Positions 25,292 to 38,862 of a stretch of 64,000 bases of DNA are shown in pieces. Position 1 is the first letter of the stretch; the number at the start of each line of letters is the position of its first letter. The stretch lies in contig OX352773.1 of NCBI GenBank assembly GCA_947095535.1, positions 87,020,670 through 87,084,669 of the forward strand, given 5' to 3'. A model generated the notes under the pieces. That model saw only the letters and a list, made by a program, of their open reading frames with translations, did not search any database and was not told the origin of the DNA. The position numbers were made by a program, and so were the translations under genes. The DNA comes from Poecilobothrus nobilitatus (Eukaryota; Arthropoda; Insecta; Diptera; Dolichopodidae).

Positions 25292-28200
25292 AATTTCTTA
25301 ACGTAATAAATTACGTATACATATACTACATAATATTACTTTTGTTGACTGTCAGTATTGTTGATGATTGTTTACGTTGAATTGCTTTTTCCTGAACTGT
25401 CATACTTTTATGTTTTTTGTTTTCTTTTTTTGATGGTGGCTTGCTATAGTAAAGTGACAGAGCACTTTACTTTTACAAGTGAAATGAATACACATATTAT
25501 TTTATTTTATTTTGTACTGTTTAGTGAGTGTTAGTGTTACATACTTAGTTAATTTTTATTTCCAATTTAAATTTCTTACATTAAATAAATTTTATGCTCT
25601 AATGAATTTTTTTTTTTTTTATTTTCTTTTTTTTTTTTTTTTAAATCTTTTTAAATATTTTATTACAATTTTTTTTGTATTTTGTATTGTATTTGGAGGT
25701 TACTAACCCTTTTTTGGTAAAAGAATAGGTTAAGAAGATAAGTACTTATGCAGTCTTTTAGAATACAGTAAAATAAATGAATAATAATATTTATATTTTT
25801 ATTTGAATTATTTACAAATTTTTTAATTTTTATTTTATTTTGCATCTGGCTATAATTTTTTGAAGATAATTTATTTTTAAATTACAATAAGTGTAATTAT
25901 AAAATAATTAAAAAAAAAAAAATTAATGATGGTTAGTATATAGATTTGTTGGTGACGTTCCAATAGTATAAAGCCTTTCAGGCTTCATTTCACATTCCAA
26001 TTAAAAATACGGTCTTATTTCTCATTTGAATGTGAATGTGTTTGAAAATTTTTAAAATATTTGAGTTGTAATTGAATTCTTAATTCCAAATTTTAATCAA
26101 CTACAATTTTATTGTAGTTATGTAAGTGTTGTCTTATATATTTTATTTATTTTTTCGCAAATTAACCCATTTGTCACCTAGTTATTATTATTTATAAACT
26201 TTAAAAATAAAGCAATTAAAATAAAAGTTTTAATTAACCCGCTATGCAAATAATTGAACTTTTCCTAATTATTTCTTTTACTCTCAATTTTTAACAATCT
26301 TAAAATTCGCATCGCACGCAGTAGTAAAGTGTTTTTCTCTGAACAGTATATCTTTAATTAAATTTTTGTATTTTTAAATTCAAATCTTTTAAATATGAAA
26401 TAAAACCTTAAGATTTTATTTCACATTCGGTTGAGCAATAAGAGCAATAGAACCTTATTCAAAAAGTTTGTGACTAAGAGTTATTTCTTATCGGAGTGTA
26501 ATATAAATTCGTTAAAGGTTTACTTATAAGGTATAACATGTAACCAAATTTCATTATAGCAGTTAAAATCAGCTTCAAATGAAGAAGAGGCATTTATTCT
26601 AACGATATGATTTAGTTTACCTTAAACTTAATTGTAGGATAATAAGCATTCTAAGTTTTTTCTTTGATAAATTTTATTATTTAAAAAAGGTTTCACATTT
26701 CTATTTTGATATTATAGTGAAGACTTACAGTTCATATTTTGCTTTAAAGTCTATACGCTAATAAAATTAGATTTTAGATTTATTAAAGTTAATTACATAA
26801 AAGAAAAGCTTTATAAAACAGAAATCTAAGGGTAAATCATAAAAGATCATAAATTATTGAATTGATGATTAACGAATTTAATTGATTTGTATAAATTAAT
26901 AAATAAATTCAGTATACTGAAATCTTTACAATAGCCATTTTGTAGATTAAATATGTTACTATAACAAAAAAACATTTTACTGATAAAAACAAAACTATTA
27001 CTGATTGTATTTTTTTTTTTTTAATGTTTTTAAAGTTTTAGGCGCTGTTAGTTTCAGCAGCTGTTAATTAAAAGAAATTTTCACTCATTTGTAAAATTTT
27101 CTTAAGTTGGTTCTATAAAAATTTATTTTCTGAAATAAACTAAATTTTAAATATATTTTGATTTTTGAATTCTGAATTTATTATTATTAATTCTTCAGAA
27201 ATTTCTTTATGTTTTTCTTTTGGTCATAAATTTACTCCAATTTTTTTATAATCATAATTGTTTCCTTTCTTTCCTCTTGAATTTTATTTTATTTTATTTG
27301 AATTTCAGAAGCTGCTCTACAATTAAATTTAATGCTTTAAAAAGTGATAACTTTTTGTGTTTGTATATAAATATTAATGATGTCTTTTTTTTTTAAATAT
27401 CATTTTTTATCTATTTTTAAATTTACCTTTAGAAAAACTTTCTCTAAAAACAAAAGAACAAATATTTAAACGCTAGTATATGTATGTGTGTAGATTTGAG
27501 AATGATAGTTTTTTTTTATATTTTGAATTTCTGGTAGCTGATGGTTGTTACTGATGGGTTTATTTAGCTGTTATCATTTCCCATAATTCTATAGAAATAT
27601 TTTTATGTATTCTATTAGTCTGGCTGAGTAAATTCACTGCTTGTTATGTAAATTAATGACATGTGTATGTTTTATTTATTTTTTTTTTCTTTTTAGAATT
27701 TTTTTTATTTTTTGTTTTAAACACAAATAACATAAAAAATTATTATGCACGCATTAAAAAAATGATTATAATAAAACTATACAAAAAAAAAAAAACTGAA
27801 AAATATTAAAAGCAATATTACCTGACTGTTGACTGATATTAGTGAAATGGTAATGATGGCGTCAATATAGAACGTATAAATACTGCAATATAGTAGCGGT
27901 AGCGGCAGTTTTTATGTTTATATATTATATGATGTATGTCAAGCACATTTTTTTTTATTTAGTCGTCAGAGTGTGTTAATTTTTGTGTTATATTCTCTGA
28001 TAAGTGTACTGACATTTTTAGTCTGGATCTTAATTTTATATGTATGCATATAAATATTAAAATATTAAGTCTACCATTTTTTTTTGTTTGTTTATAATTT
28101 ATTTACAAGGATACAAAATAAGAAAAAATTTCACCAGTAAGTAAGTATATTAATCCTAAAAGAAATCATTTTAGAACATTATAAAAAAATTTAAATATTG

Positions 28201-31200
28201 TATCGTTAAAATTTTAGTATATATGTATGTACATAAGAAATAATAGGATTACGCAAATGTTTAAATAATGGTTAATCATGTTATATGATATTTCGTTATA
28301 TTTATACTGAGATTTATGAAGTGTCTCCGAATATACCATGTTACTTGAAGTTAACCAGAGCTATTGAAGAAAAACAGAAGTTTGTAATGCGGTATTGATA
28401 ACATAAAATTAATGTTAACAGAGTGAAACTAAGATGAAGAGATGATCTGTTATAATAGTGTAAAAGTTATACAAGTGTTTAAGCAGAACTAAATCCACAT
28501 ATTTAATTATAATAAATAGCAAAATATTTTCCGATTAATTTTAATTTTAATGTTTTGTTTTTTTTTTTTAAGCGACAGAATTGTTTATCGAACGACGATT
28601 GATTTTTATATTTATTGTTTGTAATTATAGGTTTTCTCATACATCAAAAAATATTTAACAATAGCAGTTGAAAACTCATTATGAGAAAACTCTTAAGTAC
28701 GTTTTTTTGTTATAGTTATTTTTCTTAATTTTCGTAGTTAATATAATGTAGAAATGAATGTTTCCATTCAAGCATTTCTTTTAATTTTTTTTTATTTTTT
28801 CATTGTAAAAATTTTAAATGTTAAGCCACAAGACTTGGTTTATTGCTTTGTACATATTATTTATATAAAATTTTTATAAGGAGGCGTTTTAAAAAAGAAA
28901 TAAAGCAGAAAACAAAAGTAAGCTTTCAAGAATAGATAAATTTAAAATTGATGATTGAGTTTAAGACAATTTAAAAAAACCTGACATTTTGAATTTTGTT
29001 CTTTTTTTTATCGCGTATTAGAGAATAAACATTCCTTAAAATTGATTTTTAATTTTCACTATTTCTATTAACCATTTAAATATAATATGCAATCCACTTT
29101 TTTAATTGTACCAAATAATTTTTTAACTGATTTCAATTAAAGAGTAGGCTAAAATCAAAATAGAAAGAAAGAGAAAAAAGGAATTGTAATAATTGGATAA
29201 ATTTTGATTGTTTATGATTAAAATAACAAAAAAGAATTACATAAACAAATAAAAATATAACTTTTTTAATCTAAAATTACAAGACAATCATCAACCTACT
29301 TCTTGTTCTGCGCTGACAATTAAATTTGTACACAAATGTACAGAGAGAAGAGCATATCAAATTTTTTTAATTGGTTTTGCGCCCACAATTTTTTTGTAGT
29401 TCAGTGATTGCTGTTGTTGTTGTACACATCATAGGTTTTTTTTTTTTACCTTTCCAAGAGAAAAAAAAAGTGAATTAAAGTGCCAAGTTAAGTTCATTAA
29501 CCTTTCCTTTCCTTCTTCCAAAGTATCACATTTGTTGCACCGCTATACGCTTTTATTTCAAGATATGAAAGAGAAATAAAAACATAATCAATTTTGGTTA
29601 TGGTTTGGTTTGTCTCATTCTCTAAATGTTGTTGGACACATTTATTTATGATATAAAAAAGAAAAATGAGTTTATTTTGAAATGTTAGAAAGTTTTATTT
29701 TTTTGTCTTAGGAAAACTTATTTCTGTTTAGGGGAAAGGAACCCCATCCTTTTTTTATATGAAAAAAAAAAAAAAAATAACTTTGCATTTTCTATTTTTA
29801 TTTTTGAACTATTTCGTTTTATTTGGTTTCATTTTGTCGTATATTTCAATTCATTTTTTATTGTTATTAGAATGCCTTAAACATTTTTTTTTTTTTTTTT
29901 TGTATTTGTTAAAAACACATAAGAATGAAAAAAAAAACCCTTCTTTTTGGCTAAAAAAATTTTTTTAAAAGTGGTCTGTTATGATTTTGAAGATCATTGA
30001 TTCTTAAAGATATTATCGAGATATTAAATCTCTTTGATAAAGTTTTGTTAATACATTAAAATTCAGTTTCACATTAAACTGATGCTAAGACAATTGAAAA
30101 CTTAGAGATGATTTTTGAAATAATTTTTTAATAAAAATTGAATCTTAATGTTAATTTCATTAATTTTAATATTAATTTAATATTTAGTGATTTATGTAAG
30201 TATTCCAATAACCTCCTAATATCAAATATGTGGTATAATAACATCTAATGAAATATGAGACCTTATCTAATATTTGAATTGGATTAGACATAAACGATTT
30301 AATATTGTTTCAATTTTCCATTTGGATTTTTATGAATATCTTTGGTGGCCCAATTTCTATATTACCCAAAGGTGTTCAAATGTTGTTTATGGTCATTTTA
30401 ATGTAATATTATTAAATTTGGCATTGATGATTCAGATTCATTTTTTTTTAACTACTACGAGTATATGTTTAATTAAAACAGACATTTTTTAACTTACAAA
30501 AAATACTGACTGATAAAAACAAAAATTTTTTTCATAACCTTCAGATATTAAATTTTTCATTGATTGCAAAAAATATAATTGTTTTTTTTTTAATTTTCTA
30601 ACATTTAAACTTCTTCAATGGATTTATAAATGGAAAATGAAAAAGTATGTCACAAGGTAATAAATAAAAAAAAAAAATAGAAAAGAAAATGATATTAAAA
30701 TTTTAAAAAGTAGCGGTATAGAAAGAAAACTTTCAATATAAATTTAATAATAGTATTTATTTAATTGTAATTGTTTTTCTTTTCCTCCTTATAAGTATGT
30801 AATTTGGTATTTATTTTTCAATCCATTGCGAATCATTAACTCTTAGAAAACATTTTATATTTCTTTTCACAATACTATGTGTAAAAGCCATATATTGAGA
30901 CTTATTTACTTACTTATTATACTTGAGTACTTTATTGTTTTTTTTTTTTTTTTTAAATTTATTGAAAAGCAATATTTCATAAAAAAAAAAAAGATTTTTA
31001 TTGCATTTGTGTATAAAGAATGCATGTTGAAAGTTATAAAACAAAAAAAAATAAAAAACGATGAAAAGTCTGTTAACATTTTTAAAATATGTTAAAAAAC
31101 AAACATAATTTATACTTAAGTAAATAATTTTTTGTTTTTGATGAGTGAAATTTTCTGTTGTATTCAATACAGATATACATATTATGATTTTACAGATATA

Positions 31201-31984
31201 AATATGTAATTAAAAGTTATATTTAAATTTTTTTCTAATTTATTGATAGCAACTCTATCTATACATAATAAAGGAATAGGACTCACTAATAATATATACA
31301 TAAATTCATTTAATTTTTTGTTAAAGTCCACTTAAAAAACATGTTTTTTTGTTTTGAATCTTTTAATCAAACTGACAATTTGTAATTGAAAAATTTAAAG
31401 TTTTAAAAATGAAATAAAATATCAGCAATACAATTTAAGTTTGAAACTTTTTCTAAGAAATATTTCATTTATAAATTAATTTTATAAAACCTAAGCTAGT
31501 ATGCAATTAAAATCTAAAACCTTTTTTTAGTAAATGATTTTATAAGCTGTGAAACGTACGTATATAAAAAGATATCAATTAGGTGTAGAAAAATGTTGTA
31601 TTTAAAAAGCATTTATATATCATATATGTATTTTCAAGCGACTTTAATTTTTTATCTTTTGAAAAATGTCAACTGTGATGCACATTATTTAAAATATACT
31701 AACAAAACAAAAATAAATTTGACTTCTAATAAATAATAAAAAAAATTGCATAATATTTTAACGCAAACAAATATATAATCAAATTGCAAAATTTTTAATT
31801 AAAATCTGAAATTTATATACTTCTATTTGTATAACGTTGTAATTCTTATCAATAATTCCTACCAGATTTTGAAAATGTTTAAAAACTTATGAGAATCTAT
31901 TTAAAAAGTTGGTTTTAAGTTTCCTTATATTTATGCCACTGTGATTTTACTCTGATAGAAGAAGTTTTAGTTGTTAAAGTTAAA
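25292..31984. other. long AT-rich non-coding stretch
   Basis: Holds a perfect 8-bp hairpin at 25449-25470 (GTAAAGTG, loop ACAGAG, CACTTTAC) and patches less AT-rich than average near 25900-26050, 26280-26470, 27820-28050 and 28310-28500, which could include non-coding exons or regulatory DNA but show nothing diagnostic. No gene was seen. Confidence 0.5.
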
Positions 31985-32640
31985 GCTGTTTAGATCCATG
32001 TCAGTGAGGTTACCTAAATCAGGTTATCGAGTCAGGTGCATAGAGTATTGCACGCTTTCTATAGCGTCAATTCCCCTGCAAAAACTACAGTTAAGATCCA
32101 CATATATACCTTATCTTCTAGTATGACTGCTTATTGATCCTTAATAACATCAACTAATTATTTTATTTTAAGTTTAGAAAAGACAATGTATACATTTAGA
32201 TCTTTTTAAACTCAAATTCAGTCACCGCTCATTGGGTTAATTAGATAGCTTTATAAGCTTTTCTTAATATTGAATATGATATGGTTTGTACAGGTACCTG
32301 CGCACACAAATATTCTCAACGTTTAGCTCAAATTCTGATATGTGCTTTTCTAGTTTATCCACTAACTCGTTTCCTATAGTACCTACCTTTGTAATTTGGT
32401 ACACTGGGACTTGTTGATAATATTCTGTTCTGGGAGTATTTTCAATACTTATTGACAGTCTTCTACAACGTTAGATTTAGTAACTTTTCCTGCTAAAGAT
32501 TTGATAGACACTTGACTATCAGAGTACAATGTAATTCTGTTATCTGAAAGCTATTTAGCAAATGAAAAGTTATCAGGTTAATAGACTGTCCGAACTACTT
32601 TCTGCTTTAAATCCAAATTATTTTACTATAGGATTTTACA
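31985..32640 (-). mobile_element. LINE 3' portion: RNase H domain and terminal knuckle, decayed
   Basis: On the minus strand a frame at 32544-32449 reads NRITLYSDSQVSIKSLAGKV then TKSNVVEDCQ before a stop; ITLYSDSQ contains the second catalytic Asp region of the LINE-type RNase H (S-D-S-Q-A/V-x-I-K-x-L). Farther on, another frame reads VGTIGNELVDKLEKHI, matching the G-H-x-G-I-x-G-N-E-x-A-D block with the G-H lost. Near 32060-31985 CRGIDAIESVQYSMHL and later LGNLTDMDLNSF resemble the post-RNase H tail. Multiple stops and frameshifts show it is dead. No reverse transcriptase portion is visible to its right, so the copy is 5'-truncated or more decayed there. Confidence 0.75.
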
Positions 32641-33954
32641 TTACGCTTTAAACTAGATAGAACAATTTAGACATTAATATCAATGTGCAAAGATCACACA
32701 AAAAACTATATATCAAAACTATATCACACAATAGTTAGTAATCAAATTCATTAACTAATAACTCAGTTTTATATTTGGTTTTATCATAATTCTTAAATTT
32801 AAGGTTAGTAAAATATTATTTTGACTACCATAAATATATTTTAAAATGTTTGAGATCAATCTTAAATAATAATTTTTTATATATTTATTGCTAAAACTAA
32901 TATGAATTTTTTTAAAAGTAAATTCAATCTACTTTTCATTTATTTTGTTTTTGTATTTGGAAATAATGAAGAAGCAATTATTGGGAACTCTGTTATGAAT
33001 TAAACATAATACCTATGTATATTATAGACATTCGTATGTATTTTTTTATTCATACATGTAACTAAAACATTTATCGTGAATTATTTTTTAATATTATATA
33101 TTTTCAATAAAAATAAATAAAAGTAAAATTATGTATTTAATTATACCTAATATTGATATAAAATAATATTTGATCCTATGCAGAAATATGTTTTTTTTTA
33201 TACACTTGTTTTCTATGAAAATTTGTACTACGATATATATTATAATGGTCATTTCAAATGAAAAATATTTTTTGTTAATAATAATAATGTAAATAAAATT
33301 AATTATAAAAGTATATTATATTATATACGTATATTTTTATCGACCCCATACATGAATGTATAAGGTAGGTATTGTTTTCACCCCAATTATTTGCGAGATT
33401 TTTGCAAATATGTATTACTCCGGTGCGTAAAAAGCTGTAAACCCATCACGTTTTTTAGCGTGATGTGTGTGTGGGTATGTCTGTGGCCTAAACGAACGAG
33501 TGGAGTTTTTTGAAATTTAATATTTAAGGTTTTGACATAAATGTGTTGGATTGATAAGCTTTTGGAGCAAATCGAACAACCGCTAGTGGTAGTTTATTAG
33601 TGCAATTTTTAAGTTTTTTATATATTTGTTACACAAATCAAGAGCAACAATTTTGCCATAGAACATTTTTTGATCCGACTAAGTCCAAATAATCACACAC
33701 GCCTGACGCCATATGCATTATATGAACAAATGTTTTTTATATTTTTTATATCACTAAAAATTTATATACCTAGCCATAATTCTCTTGTTAATGATACAAA
33801 ATTCAAATTATAACAAACTGCTAACAAAAAGCAGATCCAATATTAATGTACATGCACATCAAAATTTATGTTTGTTTATGGACGCATACATTTACACTTT
33901 TTATTATTTTTTACTTAATATTTTTGAATAAAAAATAAATCATGCACATAATAA
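32641..33954. other. non-coding stretch with one unclassified, less AT-rich patch
   Basis: Mostly A/T filler. Bases 33340-33720 are richer in GC, contain a small hairpin (CATCACG...CGTGATG at 33446-33467) and look like part of an interspersed repeat, but I cannot assign a family. Confidence 0.4.
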
Positions 33955-34665
33955 TGGGTGTTTTTTGTTTTAGAATGATAGACCTTTAAATTGAAATAAA
34001 ACACATTTAAATTAAGATTGAAGCCAAATTTTCTTTTTCTGAAAAGATAAGATAAGATTTTGAAAGATAATTTTGTGGCATTTAGGTGTTAAAAATAATT
34101 TCCGGCATATGTCCACCACTTTTTCGAGTAATTCAAGCCTTATTTCATCAATAACACGGGTTATTATGGCTTCCAAAGCGTCTATTGTTTCTGGCTTATC
34201 ATCATAAACCAATGAGTTCACATAACCCCAAAGAAAATAATCCAGTGGCGTTATGCCGCATGATCTTGGAGGTCAATTAATTAGACCATTTCTTAAAATA
34301 ATGTTATCACCAAATCTTTCTTTTAATAAATCAATTGTTGCAGTATGAGGTGTAGCACCATCTTGTTGGAAGCAAAACATTCCGGGTCAATACCATTCAA
34401 TGTTTGAAACAAAAAATCATTGATCATCGGATCTGGATCTGTAACGAGTAGCATTTACTGTAACATTAGCTCCAGCATCGTTTTTAAAGAAATATGAACC
34501 TATGATGCCTCCAGCTTGTAAACCACACCATACGGTGTATTTTTCAGGATGCAATGAAATCTGTTGAATTTCTTGAGTATTGTTTTCGCTCCATATACGG
34601 CAATTTTGCTTCTTTACGTAGCCGTTCAACCAAAATTAGCGTTATCACTAAACATAATTTTTAGG
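33955..34665 (-). pseudogene. Tc1/mariner-superfamily transposase, broken copy
   Basis: A cut-and-paste DDE transposase relic on the minus strand. In order of translation: FSDNANF (first catalytic Asp block, about 34650); then, after a one-base frameshift, NGYVKKQNCRIWSE, HPEKYTVWCGLQAGGIIGSY and FFKNDAGANVTVN (34629-34417); a QQDGATPHTA-like second Asp block near 34350; a W-to-stop change just before PPRSCGITPLDYFLWGYVNS; and the end KPETIDALEAIITRVIDEIR (34221 downward). The order and wording match the insect 'Tc3-like' mariner group. At 33956-33968 GGGTGTTTTTTGT may be one terminal repeat. The DNA-binding N-terminal half and the other terminus are missing. Clearly non-functional. Confidence 0.88.
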
Positions 34666-35832
34666 CTTTAGGCTTTAGTTGAACTAGTTGAATTTGAACT
34701 TTATCAAATTTCGCATTATACTTTTCGTGTAATAGCAGTCGGTGCTGTGGTGGAAACAGCTGATTGTTTTAGATGAACTAATAGCTGTTGCTTATGGTAA
34801 TTTTTTTTTTTTACGAAACTACTTTAATATAACATTAAAATTCAATTTTATTAACAATGAAATTATATCATGTGGAGATTAAGTAAAATATCCTTTTTTT
34901 TGATAATCTAATTTCATTTTTCAACAATATTCTGATAATTGAAAATATTTCGAAATTTTGAATTTAACAAAGTCATCTTCACCCTTGTTGTGTTATATTA
35001 TGTCACAGTTGTTTGTCTCTTGTGTAATAAAGAAGTTAACTTTTATTTTTTCATTCCCTTCATTCATTTTCTATTTTATTATTCTCTCTTTCATTCTTAT
35101 TGCATATGTATTAAATATTTATTTAAGCAATTACGCGAACATAATATTGTTTGTTCTTTTTTCAATTTTTGTTTTTACAGTTACATAATAAATATATAGT
35201 AGTTTCTGTATAAAGTGTATTTTCTTATAATATTCACTCGGTTTTGAAAAAAAAAAACAAAATAAAAGCGGATGAATTCTCTTAAAACAAAAAAAAAACG
35301 TAATATTTGTTTTATACTTATAATGTCACATGCAGTATTTCATAATCGAGACACCCCCTTTGGGTAATTTTTTTTTGTTTTTTATTTTTATTTTCTATGA
35401 CTATTAAATACAATTTTTCATACTCATTTTACATGTATATTTAAAATTATTAATTTACCAATACATTTAAAAATAAAAATATAAGGATTCGTATAATATA
35501 ATAGGTATTGTAAAATGTTTGAATTTTAGTGCATTGACTTGATGATTGTGTGTATTTGAATTACATGAATTACATATTATATATATTATATATATGTATT
35601 TAAATAAAATAAGGGTGGTTATATATAACCTTCATATTTTTCTTTTTTTTTTTGTACAGTTTCTATGAAATTGAAAGACGATCATCATCATAATATGTAT
35701 CCATACATAGTATTATAAAAATGATAATTCAGAAATGAAAATACAGTAATGCAAAAATCCTTTCCTTTTCTTATAAAAAATTAAGCGTTTAATTTTTGGC
35801 AAATTAGTTTGATGTGATTTACATTTTTAAAT
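34666..35832. other. AT-rich non-coding stretch
   Basis: Next to the transposase relic, 34757-34791 forms a short imperfect hairpin (AACAGCT...AGCTGTT). The remainder is A/T filler with no gene seen. Confidence 0.5.
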
Positions 35833-35997
35833 CGAAAAATAATTTTTTTTTTTTTTTAATGCATTTCTCTGCCACATAAAAATGTGAACAGGAAATTACA
35901 CAGCTTTTCCTTTTCAGGCGTGGCTTTAAATGTCGTAAGAGGGAATATTTCTTACGACGTGTGTGGGATTCGAACCCACACGCCCCGAAAAATAATT
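35833..35997 (-). mobile_element. tRNA-derived SINE (type A), 5'-truncated, with target-site duplication
   Basis: The insert at 35845-35985 is bounded by a perfect 12-base duplication CGAAAAATAATT (35833-35844 and 35986-35997). In element orientation it begins just before the B box (GGGTTCGAATCC), so the A box was never copied. It has a perfect central hairpin (GTCGTAAG/CTTACGAC), the conserved body and a long A tail. The intact duplication around a truncated copy shows the truncation happened at insertion, as in LINE-driven retroposition. Confidence 0.93.
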
Positions 35998-38640
35998 AAA
36001 GTTACGTATATATTTATTTGATTTTTACTTGCTTTCGATACTTATGAAATGTTTATATTAACATTTTTTTATTATTTGAAGTATGTATGACTTTTGTTTG
36101 TTGGCTACTTTAATAAATCTTCTAAGTCGTAGGTACCTATTATCATTTTCAAAATTCCGTTATTATTTTTTTTGTATTTCGCAAATCTTGTACATTATGT
36201 ACATACATATATGATTTAGAACGGATTATTTCTTTTTGAGTATGAAAACTGAAAAGACTCCCGCCTTTATTGTAATTTTATTAAATAGGAAAAATAATTG
36301 AGTCATTTCTGACACTTATTTTTTGTAATTTAAGAATGAATGACTCAATATATTTATTTATATTTATTTATTACTACCTATTTATATTTATTACTACCTC
36401 CTATAGAGTTTTAATAATTTCCTAATTAAATTTCATAACAATATTTAAAAAGCATAGTGCAATTTTAAAATTTTTTTTTTTTTTTATATTTTCACATCCA
36501 TTTCGGAAGTTTATAATTAATATTCATAGTGGTTCATATCATCATAAACATTTTTAATAAATAATGAATAAATTATTTTACATATTGTGGGTTCATGTAA
36601 GGAAATATTGGATTAAAAAGGATAAACCGAAACTTTACAACAAGGGTTATTAAGTTAGTAAAAAATGTTAGTTGTTAAAATAGTAATAAGTGTTACAACT
36701 AATATACTACTTCTGGTACTGCTACTATAAACTACAATGCTACGTTATCTATGTTTCTTTAATTTTAATTTTTTTTTTTTTTGCTGGAATCGAATAAGCA
36801 ATTTACATAATATAAACGTATATAATTCCCAACTTTGATCTATCTTCCAACATGTCAAGAGTAGGTCAAAGTGAGTTATTTATATAGGTAAAATTATCTA
36901 ATTCATGGATTAAAACGAAACAAACTTTGACTTTGAAATGCTATGAAACAGTATTTTTATTATCTTCTATTCAAATTTTTTAAATTCTACTTTATTAGAA
37001 TTTTTATTTTCATTTAAGACGAAATTCGGTTATAATTCAATTTTATTATTTTTTAAAAATTAATCAAAAGGACATTTTAAGTTATAACATCCTTAATAGG
37101 TCATTTTGTATAATAATGGATTTTATCCAACTGTTGAAAATCAAATAATTTATAGAAACAACTAAAGTAAGTGTATGAAATTTAAATTAAATGATTGTAG
37201 CATTTTAAAATTTTCATTAATCCTCACATATATATAAAAAAAAAAAACTAATTTATTTTTATCCTGATCTATAAATTTTACACATTACATTTAACCAAAA
37301 AGTATATAAGTAGTACTACTTATATAATCTTTGATATAATCCATATGCGGAAGTTTAATTTAAAATTATTATAATTCAGTGAAAGTATTATTTTCGTATT
37401 TCAATTTTTATGTCAAAATTAGTCATCAGTTGTTAAAGTAATAGTGCATATTTTATTTTTACTATATAATACTAACAATAGGTAATTAAGAAGATGAGAT
37501 CAATATATATACAAATTAAATAAAAAAAAGATACATTTTTACGAATATATGCTTACATACAAATTTACTATAACACATTTATATATAATTATATATCTAT
37601 TATAGTAAAGAACATATATTAAATTAATGATGTCATATTTTCCATCCAAAGTTATTTGTTTTCGAATAAGATTAAAAGCAAATAACGTAAAAAAATAGAA
37701 AAAAGATGGTATATATATATATGTATTATTCTAAAAGAAGTGGAGGAGGTGGAGGAGTGAAAAAAAAATTTAAATGTATACATATAAATATTTAAATAGT
37801 TTAGTCAAATTTTTAATTTTTTTTTTTTTTTTTTGTTTCCTTTTATTAATATACTTATATACAAAGTTTGCGTTGTGTTGTATTTCAATTATACTCGTCG
37901 TATTTGATGTTAATAATTTTTTTTGATTATGTTGTTGCTGCTGATGATGGTGATGATAATCATGATAACAATAAAAGTTTCCTATTTCTAATTTTATTCT
38001 TTTTTAATATAACATATTTTTAATTTGTTTGTTTTTTTTTTTTTATTTATTTATTTTTTATTCCCATGATTTTAATCATATTTTTTTACAATAACAAATT
38101 TTTGCTTTTGTCATCAAAACTATCTGAAGATGACATCATATTTTCAATTGTTGTAAAAAAAAAAAAAAAATTGTTTTCGCATTTATATTATAAATAAAAT
38201 ATTTTATAAAAAAAACTTACCTGTTAGGTATAAGTTTTTTAAACAGATAAAACTATAAAAGTATGATAAGATTAGAAAAATATATATGTACATAATGTAC
38301 ATACATAATTTAATTTAAAAAAAAAAAATGTATTTATTTATTTTATCAATTTTTAATTTTATAGTAAAAGAAATTTTTTGTTTTTAAGTCTTTATCAATT
38401 TTAAATTTTATTGGTCAATAATTAAATCATAATTAAAAAATAAATATATACTTTAATTTTATTTTAATTTAGAATGAACTAATTTGAAAAAATTGTTTAC
38501 CGACTTGAATGTCGAAAAGATGTTTAAATAATGATAAATGCAACCGATAAAAAGTACATTTTGGAATGTCGTCATGTCGTCAAACAAATGTCTTTTTGGT
38601 ATTTTTTTTTAAATTATTCAATTTAAAATAAGATTTTTTG
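35998..38640. other. AT-rich non-coding stretch
   Basis: Includes the palindrome TAGGTACCTA at 36130-36139 and a short purine tract GTGGAGGAGGTGGAGGAGTG near 37740. No gene was seen. Confidence 0.55.
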
Positions 38641-38862
38641 AAGACTTGAATTTTTTTTTTGTTTTTTTTAATGCATTTCTCTGTCACATAATTATGGACA
38701 GGAAATTACACAGTCTTTCCTGTTCAGGTGTGGCTGTAAATGTCGTAAGGGGGAATAACTCTTGCGACATGTGTGGAATTCGAACCCACACTCCCTTCGG
38801 TGTTTACAGAGTATTTTATACGCTCTTATCCACTAGGCCACCCAGGCCCCAAAACTTGAATT
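38641..38862 (-). mobile_element. tRNA-derived SINE (type A), full length, with target-site duplication
   Basis: The insert at 38653-38850 (198 bp) is flanked by a 12-base duplication with one mismatch (AAGACTTGAATT at 38641-38652, AAAACTTGAATT at 38851-38862). In element orientation it runs GGGGCCTGGGTGGCCTAGTGG (A box), B box GGGTTCGAATTCC, central inverted repeat, ACACCTGAACAGGAAAGACTG, and an A/C-rich tail. It is the best full-length reference for the family here. Short open frames across it are fortuitous. Confidence 0.94.

Noticed and set aside
30274..30492. Open frame of 72 codons with a mixed amino-acid composition
   Set aside because: It looks less repetitive than other spurious frames, but no motif, start context or splice signals support it.
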